A stretch of DNA of 64,000 bases from Terriglobia bacterium. Lineage in GTDB: Bacteria > Acidobacteriota > Terriglobia > Terriglobales > Acidobacteriaceae. Under the pieces are notes generated by a model that was not told the DNA's origin, did not search any database, and worked only from the letters and a program-made list of their open reading frames with translations. The DNA lies in contig JAIQGF010000009.1 of assembly GCA_020072845.1 (NCBI GenBank), positions 186,001 through 250,000 on the forward strand, written 5' to 3'. Below are positions 28,763 through 37,052 of the stretch, piece after piece (position 1 is the first letter of the stretch; each line of letters starts with the position of its first letter). The position numbers and the translations under genes are program-made.

Positions 28763-29842
28763 CTACCAACTTAACGCTTCCACGATGGCATCGTGCACGC
28801 CGGGACGCACGCGCTTGATCTCCTGCGAACTGCGGTCGGGCCAGGTGCGGTTCGTGAGCAGAACGATCGCGAGTTCGCGCTCGGGATCGAGCCACAGCGA
28901 TGTGCCGGTGAAACCCAGGTGACCGAGCGAACCCGGCGAGAAGTGGCGGCCGGACTGCGAGGGCGCCGTGGGCAGATCGAAGCCGAGGGCGCGCGGGCTG
29001 CCGGATTTTGCCGCCTGCGGCCGGGCGAATGCGCGCAGCGTTTCGGGAAGAAAGATGGTCTTCGCACCGGGCCGGGTAAGGCAACCCAGTATCGCTTGGG
29101 CGAAGCGGGCGAGATCGGGCGCGCTGGCAAAAAGTCCGGCGTGGCCGGCTACGCCGCCCATCACGCCGGCGTTCTCGTCATGCACTTCGCCTTGGATGAC
29201 GCGATGGCGGAAAGCGCGGTCATCCTCGGTCGGAGGAATGAGCGAGCGCTGTGCCGGCGGCGGATTGAAGCAGGTGGTTGCCATGCCGAGCGGACCGAAA
29301 ACTTCGCGGCGGCAGAAGCTGTCGAGCGGCTCATCGGCAATCCGCGCGAGCGCTTCGCCGAGAATGATGAAGCCGATGTCGCTGTACTCGGTGCGCTCGC
29401 CGGGAGCGGCCTCCAGCGGCGTGCGACAGGCGGCGAGAACAAGTTCATCGCGGGTGCGCGCCTGTTCGAACAGGCGGACATAGCCGGGCAGGCCGGAGGT
29501 GTGCGCCAGCAAGGTGCGGAGGGTGACGTCCTGGCGTCGTGGATCAGTCGCGAAGAATTCGCGCACCACCGATTCCATCGGCAGGTCCAGGTCGAGCATG
29601 CCGCGCTCGTACAGGATCATGGCCATCGCGGTAGTGGCGACGATCTTGGTCAGCGAGGCGACGTCGAAGATGGTGTCCGCGGCAACTTCCGGCGATTGCG
29701 GCTCGTAGGTGAAGCGTCCGAAGCCAGTGGATGCGACAGGTTCGCCGCGATGCATGACGGCCAGCGAGCAGCCGGGAAAGGCGCGGCTGGCGACGGCGTC
29801 GCGCAGCAGATCGAGGGCGCGGGCAAAACGCTCTGGTTTCAT
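28763..29842 (-). CDS. Beta-lactamase-fold serine hydrolase
   Basis: 359-residue class C-like serine hydrolase. S63xxK66 in FDVASLTK is the nucleophile motif, YSDIGF near 152 the second motif, and HLGFTGTS near 316 the third (HxG instead of KTG). There is no signal peptide, so the protein is probably cytoplasmic. It resembles YbbE/AmlD-type hydrolases, which in Bacillus lie beside murQ and namZ, and a role in processing muropeptides is inferred from that. ATG 29842 lacks a strong ribosome-binding site. The strand carries open frame far upstream, but that part is the antisense of the NamZ fusion gene. Confidence 0.88.
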   Translation of the reverse strand: MKPERFARALDLLRDAVASRAFPGCSLAVMHRGEPVASTGFGRFTYEPQSPEVAADTIFDVASLTKIVATTAMAMILYERGMLDLDLPMESVVREFFATDPRRQDVTLRTLLAHTSGLPGYVRLFEQARTRDELVLAACRTPLEAAPGERTEYSDIGFIILGEALARIADEPLDSFCRREVFGPLGMATTCFNPPPAQRSLIPPTEDDRAFRHRVIQGEVHDENAGVMGGVAGHAGLFASAPDLARFAQAILGCLTRPGAKTIFLPETLRAFARPQAAKSGSPRALGFDLPTAPSQSGRHFSPGSLGHLGFTGTSLWLDPERELAIVLLTNRTWPDRSSQEIKRVRPGVHDAIVEALSW

Positions 29843-29917
29843 GGGTTGTGTCGCACTGATCACTGTACTGTCGCGGAGAACTCCTGTAAATTTCGCGATG
29901 AGATTCCTTCCTTGTTG

Positions 29918-32362
29918 ATGAAAACTTTTCGGACCTCGTGTTGCTGGGTTCTTGCCCTGATTGTGGCCTGCGCCCTCGCCGTTCCTGCCGCCGCGCAGAC
30001 GAGCGCGCGCAAACCGGCAGGGAAGTCCGCCGCGAAGAAGCCGAAGCCGTCGTCCACGACCGACGCACGTCTGAGCGTTCTGGACCGCATTTTCAACCAG
30101 GCCGTCGCCGAGCACCAAATCCCCGGCGCGGTGGTGCTGGTGGGGCATGACGGCAAGGTGGTATTCCGCAAAGCGTACGGCTATCGCAGCCTGGAGCCAC
30201 GGCGCGAGACGATGACGCTGGACACGATCTTCGACATGGCGTCGCTCACTAAGTGCATGGCGACGGCGGTCGCGGTGATGCAGTTGGTGCAGGACGGGCA
30301 AGTGCAGCTGAACGATCCGGTGGCGCGTTACATCCCGGCATTCAGCGCCAATGGGAAGCAGGACATTACGGTGCGGCAGTTGCTCACGCATTATTCCGGG
30401 CTGCCCGACGATCTCGATCTCAAGCAGCCGTGGCACGGACGCGACACGGCGTTCCGCATGGCGATGGACGAGACGCCGGTGTACACGCCGGGCTCGCGGT
30501 TTTTCTACAGTGACGTGAATTACGAGGTGCTCGGGTTCCTGGTGGAGCGCGTGTCGGGGATGGCGCTGGAGAAGTACGCGTCGGTGCACATCTTCCAGCC
30601 GCTCAAGATGCAGGAGACAACCTATCTGCCGCCGGCGTCGTGGCGGCCGCGAATCGCGCCCACCGAGTACGACGAAGGCGGCCACATGCTGCGCGGCGTG
30701 GTGCACGATCCCACGGCACGGCGCATGGGCGGAGTGGCCGGACATGCGGGCGTATTCTCCACCGCGAATGACCTGGCGAAACTTGCGCAGGCGATGCTTG
30801 ACGGCGGCGCGCCAGTGTTGTCGCCGCTGATGGTCGAAAAGATGACCACGCCGCAGCAGCCGCCGAATGCGACCTCGGTGCGCGGATTCGGTTGGGACAT
30901 TGACACGCCGTTCTCCAGCAACCGCGGCGATTTGCTGCCCGTGGGATCGTTTGGGCACACCGGGTTCACGGGAACGTCGCTGTGGATTGATCCGGTGACG
31001 CGGACGTACATCATCATCCTGGCCAACGCGGTGCACCCGCGCGGGCAGAATAAGGACATGGTGTCGCTGCGCAACCGCGCGGCAACCGCGGTCGCGGCGG
31101 CCTTGAAGCTGTCGGCGAGCGAAGAAGAAAAAATGCGGCTGGCGCGCATCACCGGGTACAACGACAGCTTCGCGGCGTCGCGACGCATCAACGTGCGCAA
31201 CGGGCAGGTGAAGACCGGGATTGATGTGCTGGAACTCCACAACTTCGACCAGTTGCGCGCGCCCGAGCCGGGCAAGCTCCGGCGGATCGGGCTGCTGACC
31301 AATCAAACCGGTGTGGACGGGCTGGGCCGGCGCACGATTGATGTGCTGGCGCACGTGGACGGTATCAAGCTGGCGGCCATTTTCAGTCCGGAGCACGGCG
31401 TCACCGGCGCGCTGGACACGACGGCGGTGGGCAACACGGTGGATGCGGCCACCGGCGTGCCGGTATACAGCGTGTATGGCGACACCGACGCCAAGCGCCG
31501 CCCGCCACTCGACATCATGAAGGACCTGGACGCGGTGGTGTACGACATTCAGGACGCCGGCGCGCGCTTCTACACGTATGAGACAACGCTCGGATACCTG
31601 CTGGAGGCGGCGGCGAAGGCGGGAACCGAGGTCGTGGTGCTGGATCGGCCGAACCCGATCACCGGCGCTTATGTGCAGGGACCGGTGTCGCAGCCTGGGC
31701 AGGAGAGCTTCGTCAACTACACGCAGGAGCCGACGCGGCACGGGATGACGGTGGGCGAACTGGCGAAGATGTTCAACGCCGAACGGCACATCAACGCGCG
31801 GCTGACGGTGATTGCGATGGAAGGCTGGATTCGCGGCGATTGGTACGACTCCACCGGACTGGTGTGGATCAACCCATCGCCCAACCTGCGCAGCCTGACG
31901 CAGGCGACGCTATATACCGGAGTGGCGGAGATCGAGGGCACGAATGTCTCGGTGGGGCGCGGGACCGACACGCCATTCGAGGTGGTAGGCGCGCCGTGGA
32001 TCAAGGCCAAGGAACTTGCGGATTGCCTGAACGCGCGCGGCATCCAGGGCGTGCGCTTTGTCCCGATCAGCTTCACGCCGGCGGCGGGGGCAAAGTTTGG
32101 CGGGCAGAAGATCGGCGGCGTGAACATCGTGATGCTCGATCGCAATACGCTGGACGCGCCGGAGTTGGGAATTGAGTTGGCGTCGGCGCTGCACAAGCTG
32201 TACCCGAACGAATGGGACATGCGGCAGATGATTCTGCTGGTCAACGATCCGCGCGTCATGAGCGCGATTGCCGGCGGCGCCGATCCGCGCATCATCGCCG
32301 ACGATTGGCGCGAGGAACTGGAGCGGTTTGAGCAGATCAGGAAAAGGTATTTGCTGTACTGA
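29918..32362 (+). CDS. Fusion of beta-lactamase-fold hydrolase and exo-N-acetylmuramidase (NamZ/DUF1343)
   Basis: 814-residue secreted protein. A signal peptide (1-27, ending AAAQT) and a basic linker precede a serine hydrolase domain (about 50-405) with S109LTK112, YSDVNY near 196 and HTGFTGTS near 348. A NamZ-type domain follows (about 428-814): LLTNQTGVD, FSPEHGV, YDIQDAGARFYTYE, DRPNPI and SPNLRS are its hallmarks. NamZ removes single MurNAc residues from the non-reducing end of glycan strands, and the serine hydrolase may act on the peptide stems. It starts 75 bases from the divergent serine hydrolase-murQ pair. The two domains are usually separate genes. Confidence 0.9.
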   Translation: MKTFRTSCCWVLALIVACALAVPAAAQTSARKPAGKSAAKKPKPSSTTDARLSVLDRIFNQAVAEHQIPGAVVLVGHDGKVVFRKAYGYRSLEPRRETMTLDTIFDMASLTKCMATAVAVMQLVQDGQVQLNDPVARYIPAFSANGKQDITVRQLLTHYSGLPDDLDLKQPWHGRDTAFRMAMDETPVYTPGSRFFYSDVNYEVLGFLVERVSGMALEKYASVHIFQPLKMQETTYLPPASWRPRIAPTEYDEGGHMLRGVVHDPTARRMGGVAGHAGVFSTANDLAKLAQAMLDGGAPVLSPLMVEKMTTPQQPPNATSVRGFGWDIDTPFSSNRGDLLPVGSFGHTGFTGTSLWIDPVTRTYIIILANAVHPRGQNKDMVSLRNRAATAVAAALKLSASEEEKMRLARITGYNDSFAASRRINVRNGQVKTGIDVLELHNFDQLRAPEPGKLRRIGLLTNQTGVDGLGRRTIDVLAHVDGIKLAAIFSPEHGVTGALDTTAVGNTVDAATGVPVYSVYGDTDAKRRPPLDIMKDLDAVVYDIQDAGARFYTYETTLGYLLEAAAKAGTEVVVLDRPNPITGAYVQGPVSQPGQESFVNYTQEPTRHGMTVGELAKMFNAERHINARLTVIAMEGWIRGDWYDSTGLVWINPSPNLRSLTQATLYTGVAEIEGTNVSVGRGTDTPFEVVGAPWIKAKELADCLNARGIQGVRFVPISFTPAAGAKFGGQKIGGVNIVMLDRNTLDAPELGIELASALHKLYPNEWDMRQMILLVNDPRVMSAIAGGADPRIIADDWREELERFEQIRKRYLLY

Positions 32363-32366
32363 AAGA

Positions 32367-32473
32367 GGTCTATCGGTCTCTCGGTCTATCGGTCAGTCGG
32401 TTTTGCCGACTGGTGACCAGATGCGTTCGAGTGCTCTTCGACGACCGATGATAGACCGAACGACCGATAGACC
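32367..32473. repeat. TATCGGTC phrase hairpin
   Basis: The left arm GGTCTATCGGTCTCTCGGTC pairs with right-arm GACCGATAGACC-type units ending at 32473. A second small stem, GTCGGttttgCCGAC, lies inside. It follows the NamZ fusion stop. Confidence 0.8.
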
Positions 32474-32539
32474 ATCTGAGAAACAATTTCAACCCAGGCG
32501 TGTTCTAATTTCGTAAGGAACCGTTCGGAGGGCACGAGT

Positions 32540-33208
32540 ATGCGTTGGGCAATTGTCGTTGTGCTGCTGGGCACATTGGCAGCGGCGCAGCAGGTGGCCG
32601 AGGAGCGCGAAGGGAACCGCGGCGGCTGGCGCGCCGGTATCACCGTCCCCGCCGGCACCCAGATTCCCCTGAAGCTGGCGCAGGGCATTTCCACCAAGAG
32701 CGCGAAAGTGGGCGACGCGGTGTATGCCCAGACCGTGTTTCCAATCACCGCGAATGACCGCATCGTGATTCCCGCCGGCACCTACGTGCAGGGACGGATC
32801 AGCGACATCAAGCGGCCGGGGCGGGTGAAGGGCCGGGCGGAATTCCTGATGCACTTCACCACCATGATCTTCCACAGCGGTTACACCGTCATGCTGCCGG
32901 GCGCGGTGGATAATTTGCCGGGATCGGAGAAGCAGACGGTGAGGGACAAGGAAGGCACCATCCAGCAGGACGGCACCAAGGGCAAAGACGCGGGCACGGT
33001 CGCCAAGACGGCCGGCGAAGGCGCGGTGGTGGGCGCGATTGTGGATCGCGGCATCCGGGGAGCGGGAATCGGTGGAGGCGCCGGTGCTGCCGTGGGCCTC
33101 GCCAGCGTCCTGCTGACGCGTGGACCCGACGTCCATCTGCCCGCGGGAACCAGCGTGCTGATCGTGCTGGAACGGCCGCTGTCGCTGGATGGAAACAAGA
33201 TCCGATAA
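32540..33208 (+). CDS. Secreted glycine-zipper protein
   Basis: 222-residue exported protein with a signal peptide (MRWAIVVVLLGTLAAAQQ). An SH3/TrbI-like region (about 33-125) has PAGTQIPLKLAQGISTKSAKVGD and IPAGTYVQGRISDIKRPG. A glycine zipper AGEGAVVGAIVDRGIRGAGIGGGAGAAVG follows (about 152-180), then a final beta segment VHLPAGTSVLIVLERPL. It shares this architecture with the minus-strand gene at 36169-36831. Likely an envelope or outer-membrane-associated protein; function unknown. Confidence 0.75.
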   Translation: MRWAIVVVLLGTLAAAQQVAEEREGNRGGWRAGITVPAGTQIPLKLAQGISTKSAKVGDAVYAQTVFPITANDRIVIPAGTYVQGRISDIKRPGRVKGRAEFLMHFTTMIFHSGYTVMLPGAVDNLPGSEKQTVRDKEGTIQQDGTKGKDAGTVAKTAGEGAVVGAIVDRGIRGAGIGGGAGAAVGLASVLLTRGPDVHLPAGTSVLIVLERPLSLDGNKIR

Positions 33209-33272
33209 ACAGTGGCCAGTGGCTGGTGGCTAGCGAATCGTTCCGCAACTGACCACTGATCGCTGACCACTT
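33209..33272. repeat. CAGTGGC/GACCACTG phrase hairpin
   Basis: Left arm AGTGGCCAGTGGCTGGTGGC and right arm ACTGACCACTGATCGCTGACCACT are imperfectly complementary. It follows the glycine-zipper gene stop within 2 bases. Confidence 0.6.
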
Positions 33273-33341
33273 ACGCTCCCAGATCTCCCGCTCGCAACTC
33301 GGGACTCGGTATTCGGTGCAGGCCGCTGCTAGACTCGAATC

Positions 33342-34142
33342 GTGGCTGTCCGCACCATATTTTCCATGGCGGAAGATTGCGCCCGCGGCGAGCGCCTGGG
33401 CTGGCAGGAGTTCGTCCGCGACTATGCTCCCATCGCGCGCACGCTGCTGCACCACTTCTTTCCCATGCTGGCGCCGGAGTTGGAGACGCAGGTGGCGGCG
33501 GTGTTGCAGCGCGCCCGCGCCAACGACAACGCCTGGTTCCATCAGCTCAAATTCCAGAACGAGCGCGAATTCCTGGTGGCGTTCCGCGAACTGGTATTTG
33601 CTTATGGCCGCGAGGTGGCGCGCGTGCCGACGCCGGAGCTCTCGCTGGAGCAGGTGCGCTCAATCATGAAGGACCTGGCGGTGGTGGAGCGCGAGGTGCT
33701 GTGGATGTTCATCAAGGGCTACGACGCGCCGCGGATCGGGCCGATGATGATGAACACCGAGGCCACGGCGCAGGCAACCAAGGACATCGCCGACCAGCGG
33801 CTGGCGCAGGTGCTGCCGGGCGCGACGGCGGACGCGTTCAACATCTCGGCGCGGGTGCTGATGGCGGAAGCGGAGAAGACCGGCGGCGAATCCTGCCTGC
33901 CGCTGAAGACGTTCAACAACCTGGTGAACGGGCAGGTGTCGTGGCGCGAGCGAGAATTGGCGGAGCAGCACATCCGCGATTGCTTCCACTGCCTGGACCG
34001 CTACACGTCGTTCCTGGAGATGATCCGCTTGCGCAAGGACGCGCAACCGCTCGGCGAAGCCGAAGTCAACGCCATCCTGGCGCAATTGAATCTGCCGCCG
34101 GAGAAGGGAAGGGGGCTGTTGGCGAAGCTGTTCGCGAAATGA
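33342..34142 (+). CDS. Sigma-like helical protein with HX3CX2C zinc-finger motif
   Basis: 266-residue cytoplasmic protein of unknown function. The first 160 residues are helical and resemble the general layout of sigma-70 region 2/4 proteins (ERLGWQEFVRDYAPIARTLLHHFF; later KDLAVVEREVLWMFIKGYDAPRIG). The segment CLPLKTFNNLVNGQVSWRER...H210xxxC214xxC217 matches the anti-sigma zinc finger pattern, so sensor and sigma-like parts may be fused. The start may be GTG 33342 or ATG 33366. No partner gene is adjacent. The annotation of both parts is pattern-level. Confidence 0.65.
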   Translation: MAVRTIFSMAEDCARGERLGWQEFVRDYAPIARTLLHHFFPMLAPELETQVAAVLQRARANDNAWFHQLKFQNEREFLVAFRELVFAYGREVARVPTPELSLEQVRSIMKDLAVVEREVLWMFIKGYDAPRIGPMMMNTEATAQATKDIADQRLAQVLPGATADAFNISARVLMAEAEKTGGESCLPLKTFNNLVNGQVSWRERELAEQHIRDCFHCLDRYTSFLEMIRLRKDAQPLGEAEVNAILAQLNLPPEKGRGLLAKLFAK

Positions 34143-34382
34143 ACGGCGGGACAAAAAGTAAGAAGTAAGCTTAGATGAAGCTTGCAAGGCAAACAACACA
34201 CTTGATGCGGGCAATGTTACGCTGCCAAACCAAGCAGTCTTCGGTCGGCCTCACGCTTGAAATAGGCTACCCAGCAAGCCGCTTGCAGCCGGGGACGCCG
34301 GGTGGATCATGAGCGTCCCGTGCGGGTGAGCGCAGTCGTTAGGCGGCGCTGGGCCAAATTGTCTGCGGACAAGGAGAAAGAG

Positions 34383-34994
34383 ATGCGAATCCCTCATACT
34401 TTGTGTGCGACGGCCGCTATTAGCTTGCTGATTGGAACTTGCTTCGGACAAGCTCAGGGCACATGGCCAGAGGTAACCAAAGAATCTGGTTTTCAAGCAA
34501 AAGTTATCCATGCAACGATGCCTGATTCCCCGGCTATCCGGCGCGGGCAAGGCGTTTTCCCCGAGGACGTGCTGCCTAAAGGAAAAAAGTGGCTTTACTT
34601 GAGTATTGAGGTCACGGTCCCGGTTATTGACTTCCAGTTACCAGTGGCAAGCCTCAAGGTGCTGGCTGAAAACTCAGAGCTTTGTCCAGCCATGGCGATA
34701 GGTGACGCGACACTCTTTGATCTTTTCACAAATGCTGAAGAATCGCGTCGGGCCATTGGTCAAGTTGGATCAGACAGCAGGCTCGAGTTAGCTGCCTTTA
34801 TTAAAGAGGGAGAGTCAATATTGGAGATCAAAAGGAAGACTGTCAGCATCGGTCTTCTATATGCCGTCCCCAGTACAGCGAAGGTTCTTTCGTGGCAGGT
34901 CGGAGCAGGCGCATCAACACCCATTACTGTCGGGCGTGACGCAGCCAAGCATACGCAGCGGGCTTCTACTAATGCGATTATTACTTTCAGGTGA
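34383..34994 (+). CDS. Low-GC hypothetical secreted protein
   Basis: 203-residue protein with a signal peptide (MRIPHTLCATAAISLLIGTCFG, cleavage near 22-25). The mature part has beta-rich text such as KKWLYLSIEVTVPVIDFQLP and contains no motif I recognise. Base composition is about 48% GC by sampling two lines, far below the roughly 62% of its neighbours, with many A/T-ending codons. A good AGGAGA precedes the ATG. The gene is flanked by GTTAGGC (34338) and GTTAGGG (35056). A foreign origin is likely. Confidence 0.7.
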   Translation: MRIPHTLCATAAISLLIGTCFGQAQGTWPEVTKESGFQAKVIHATMPDSPAIRRGQGVFPEDVLPKGKKWLYLSIEVTVPVIDFQLPVASLKVLAENSELCPAMAIGDATLFDLFTNAEESRRAIGQVGSDSRLELAAFIKEGESILEIKRKTVSIGLLYAVPSTAKVLSWQVGAGASTPITVGRDAAKHTQRASTNAIITFR

Positions 34995-35041
34995 GTAGAT
35001 TTCAGCAGAAGCCTGGCTAGGCACCACTGCGGTAATTGCGC

Positions 35042-35173
35042 GTGCAATCTTCGTTGTTAGGGCTGACATGCGCTCAGGATGGGCTCGCGTGGCAGATCGT
35101 CGTTCGTGAGTACACGGGAATGTTCGAGGAGGAGGACTGCCGGGCGTTGACGCTCTCGGAAAATGCAGGGTAA
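35042..35173 (+). pseudogene. Possible fragment of a broken gene
   Basis: A 43-codon open stretch (GLTCAQDGLAWQIVVREY... ending ENAG) has protein-like composition and host-like GC. It has no proper start signal and lies just right of the low-GC island. It may be the 3' remnant of a gene cut by the insertion, or chance. Confidence 0.2.
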
Positions 35174-35267
35174 GAAGTCAGAAGTAAGAAGTAAGAGGTA
35201 GAGATCACCAAGTTGGGTGCGTGGTCGCGCAGCTTTTGTTTTCACTTCTGACTCTTACTTCTTACTT
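35174..35267. repeat. GAAGTAAGAAGTAAG phrase hairpin
   Basis: Left arm 35174-35199 (AAGTCAGAAGTAAGAAGTAAGAG) pairs with right arm 35244-35267 (CTTCTGACTCTTACTTCTTACTT). The right arm runs into the last codons of the SIMPL gene. A short copy of the phrase is at 34153-34168. Confidence 0.75.
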
Positions 35268-35984
35268 GAGAGAAAACACCGCACTCACCCGCGCCGTGAT
35301 AGTGACCTTGTGGGCGGAAAATTCTTCCGTGGGGGCGGCGACCGGCTGTGCCTGCGCGGCCATGGCGCGGAGTGGCATGGGGGCACTCAAGGGGCGGATC
35401 GTCTCAATGGTATCGACCGAGGCGTAGCTCAACTCTCCCAGCGCGCGATTTCCGGCCTTGGCGACGGTGGCGGCCTCGGCGCGGGCGCGCTGGAAGGCGT
35501 CTTCGACGGCGCGCATCTTGGCCGCGTCAATGTCCTCGAGGGTGTAGCCGAGGTTGACGTTCTCATTGAATTCCTGGGCGCCGAGTTGCTGCACGATCAG
35601 CCCTACCTTGGCGAAATCCTTGAGCTTCAAACTGACGCTGCTGCTGACGCGGTAGCCGACGACGCGACGCTTGGCGTCTTTATAGTCGTACACCGGCTGC
35701 AGCGAGAAGAATCCGATCTCCGCCGACTTCGGATCCACGCCGTTGCTCCGCATGATCTGCCGAAGCTGCTCGGTTTCCTGGGCGGCGCGATCGTAGGCGG
35801 CGCGCGGCGAATTTTCCTGGGCGGAGATGTTGAACTGGATGAGCGCGGTGTCGGGCGCCGATTCGAACTTGCCGTCGGCGCTGACGTACACCGTGTTCAT
35901 CTGCGCGGTGACGGTGGGGGTGTTCTGCGCGGCGGTGGCGCACGCCAGCAATACAAGCGCGAGAAAAAGCGATACCGTTCTCAT
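35262..35984 (-). CDS. SIMPL-domain (DUF541) secreted protein
   Basis: 240-residue exported protein. The signal peptide MRTVSLFLALVLLACATAAQ is followed by a SIMPL domain (about 22-235) with family phrases DTALIQFNISAQ, LRQIMRSNGVDP, GFFSLQPVYDYKDAKRRVVGYRVSSSVSLKLKDF and AVEDAFQRARAEAATVAKAG. SIMPL proteins are periplasmic or outer-membrane-linked and oxidative-stress-related in some bacteria; the molecular role is unclear. The start has AAGGAA upstream. The last codons are contributed by the right arm of the AAGTAAG hairpin. Confidence 0.88.
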   Translation of the reverse strand: MRTVSLFLALVLLACATAAQNTPTVTAQMNTVYVSADGKFESAPDTALIQFNISAQENSPRAAYDRAAQETEQLRQIMRSNGVDPKSAEIGFFSLQPVYDYKDAKRRVVGYRVSSSVSLKLKDFAKVGLIVQQLGAQEFNENVNLGYTLEDIDAAKMRAVEDAFQRARAEAATVAKAGNRALGELSYASVDTIETIRPLSAPMPLRAMAAQAQPVAAPTEEFSAHKVTITARVSAVFSLK

Positions 35985-36077
35985 GGGGGTTCCTTCGCAA
36001 GCATGTCGATGATAGAACGCAGGATGGACTCGGGCTTGCAAAAATTCACGGTGAGGGCGGCCGTGAGGATACAAGGA

Positions 36078-36114
36078 CCCACATCGGCCAACTGCAGGCA
36101 GATGTGGGGCACCA
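36078..36114. repeat. CCCACATCTGCC palindromic element, copy 2
   Basis: 37-base copy of the element at 24366, differing at two positions. It is intergenic, between the two minus-strand genes SIMPL and glycine-zipper paralogue. Confidence 0.85.
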
Positions 36115-36168
36115 GAATCTCAGGGTGAAGCAGCGCGTTGCAGCAACTCGCGCGAGCGGCCTAGACCA

Positions 36169-36831
36169 TCACTCCGCGGGAATCTGCAACGGGCGGTCGA
36201 GGCGCAATTCGAGTTGCTGGCCTTTGTTGAGCCTCAGGTCGCGGTCGGTAAGCACGCCCGTGCCGCCCCCGAAAGCGCCTCCGGCAGCCGCGCCGATGAT
36301 GGCGCCGTGCGCGCCGGCGGCAATAGCTCCGGCGGTAGCGCCGACGGCCGCGCCGACAACCGCGTCTTCTGCGATTCGCCTGCCGCTGGTGCCGGTCTTC
36401 TGAACCTCGCCCTCTTCGCCGGTCGACTTGGCGCCGTGCTCGCCGGGAACATCGCTGACGGTGGCTGCCAAGGGACGCCAGCCATGGCGGGTTTCGATCT
36501 CATCAAAGCTGAGCAGGATGCTGCCGTGCAAGCCGCGGTTGATGGAGCTGACGTGCCCGTGGATCTTATTGCCAAAGGGAATTGTGGAGCCGTCAGGCGC
36601 GGTGAGATCCTCAGCCAGCTTGGCGGTGAACCTCTTGCCCGGTTTCAGCCTGGAGGTGTCGAGAGTGTCGTTGAGCCGGACCACGAACCGCGTTCCCTCG
36701 GGAATCGCGCTGTTCGCGTACGGCGTATTCGAAGGCGGATTGTTGCCGTAACCCTGGTTGGAGCTCTGGTACTGCGCCCAGAGCGGCGCCGCCGCAAGCA
36801 GAAGGAAAGTCCCAAGTACAAGCCGTTTCAT
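36169..36831 (-). CDS. Secreted glycine-zipper protein, paralogue
   Basis: 220-residue exported protein. The signal peptide MKRLVLGTFLLLAAAPLWAQ is followed by a Gln/Asn/Pro-rich linker and a TrbI-like beta region (about 45-130) with IPEGTRFVVRLNDTLDTSRLKPGKRFTAKL and IPFGNKIHGHVSSI. A glycine zipper DAVVGAAVGATAGAIAAGAHGAIIGAAAGGAFGGG follows, ending with a short strand LELRLDRPLQIPAE. The architecture matches the gene at 32540-33208. The ATG at 36831 was chosen because it opens the signal peptide. Probably envelope-located; function unknown. Confidence 0.75.
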   Translation of the reverse strand: MKRLVLGTFLLLAAAPLWAQYQSSNQGYGNNPPSNTPYANSAIPEGTRFVVRLNDTLDTSRLKPGKRFTAKLAEDLTAPDGSTIPFGNKIHGHVSSINRGLHGSILLSFDEIETRHGWRPLAATVSDVPGEHGAKSTGEEGEVQKTGTSGRRIAEDAVVGAAVGATAGAIAAGAHGAIIGAAAGGAFGGGTGVLTDRDLRLNKGQQLELRLDRPLQIPAE

Positions 36832-36965
36832 AAGATCCCTCAAGTTGAGTTCGCAGCCCGTGTCCCGTTGCAAGGGGCAGCACGGCTGGGTGTTGCTCGT
36901 AGAAACCCCGAAAATCCGCCCGGGATGCGCCCCGCGGGGAAGAAAAACGGGTACTGAACTCAAGA

Positions 36966-37050
36966 GGGTAGGGGCTAGCGGCTGGAGGCTGCCAGCTAGG
37001 GAATGGAAATCACGTCGACCCTAGCTGCTAGCCCCTAACTGCCAGCTACG
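36966..37050. repeat. GGGGCTAGCGGCTGG phrase hairpin
   Basis: Left arm AGGGGCTAGCGGCTGGAGGC and CCAGCTAGGG, right arm CCCTAGCTGCTAGCCCCT. The near-perfect core is CTAGGG/CCCTAG plus GGGGCTAGC/GCTAGCCCC. It follows the HD-GYP gene stop. Confidence 0.75.
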
Positions 37051-37052
37051 AC

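Noticed and set aside
28793-29917. Plus-strand open frame upstream of the NamZ fusion start
   Set aside because: Antisense to the cytoplasmic serine hydrolase gene. The signal peptide and ATG at 29918 mark the real start.
29850-31789. Minus-strand open frame continuing far upstream of the serine hydrolase
   Set aside because: It is the antisense of the NamZ fusion gene. Composition is Arg/His-rich and no family text is present.
34338-35062. Integron cassette boundaries
   Set aside because: GTTRRRY-like cores are present but no complementary RYYYAAC half-sites or attC fold were found, so not annotated as an attC site. Kept only as a low-interest finding.
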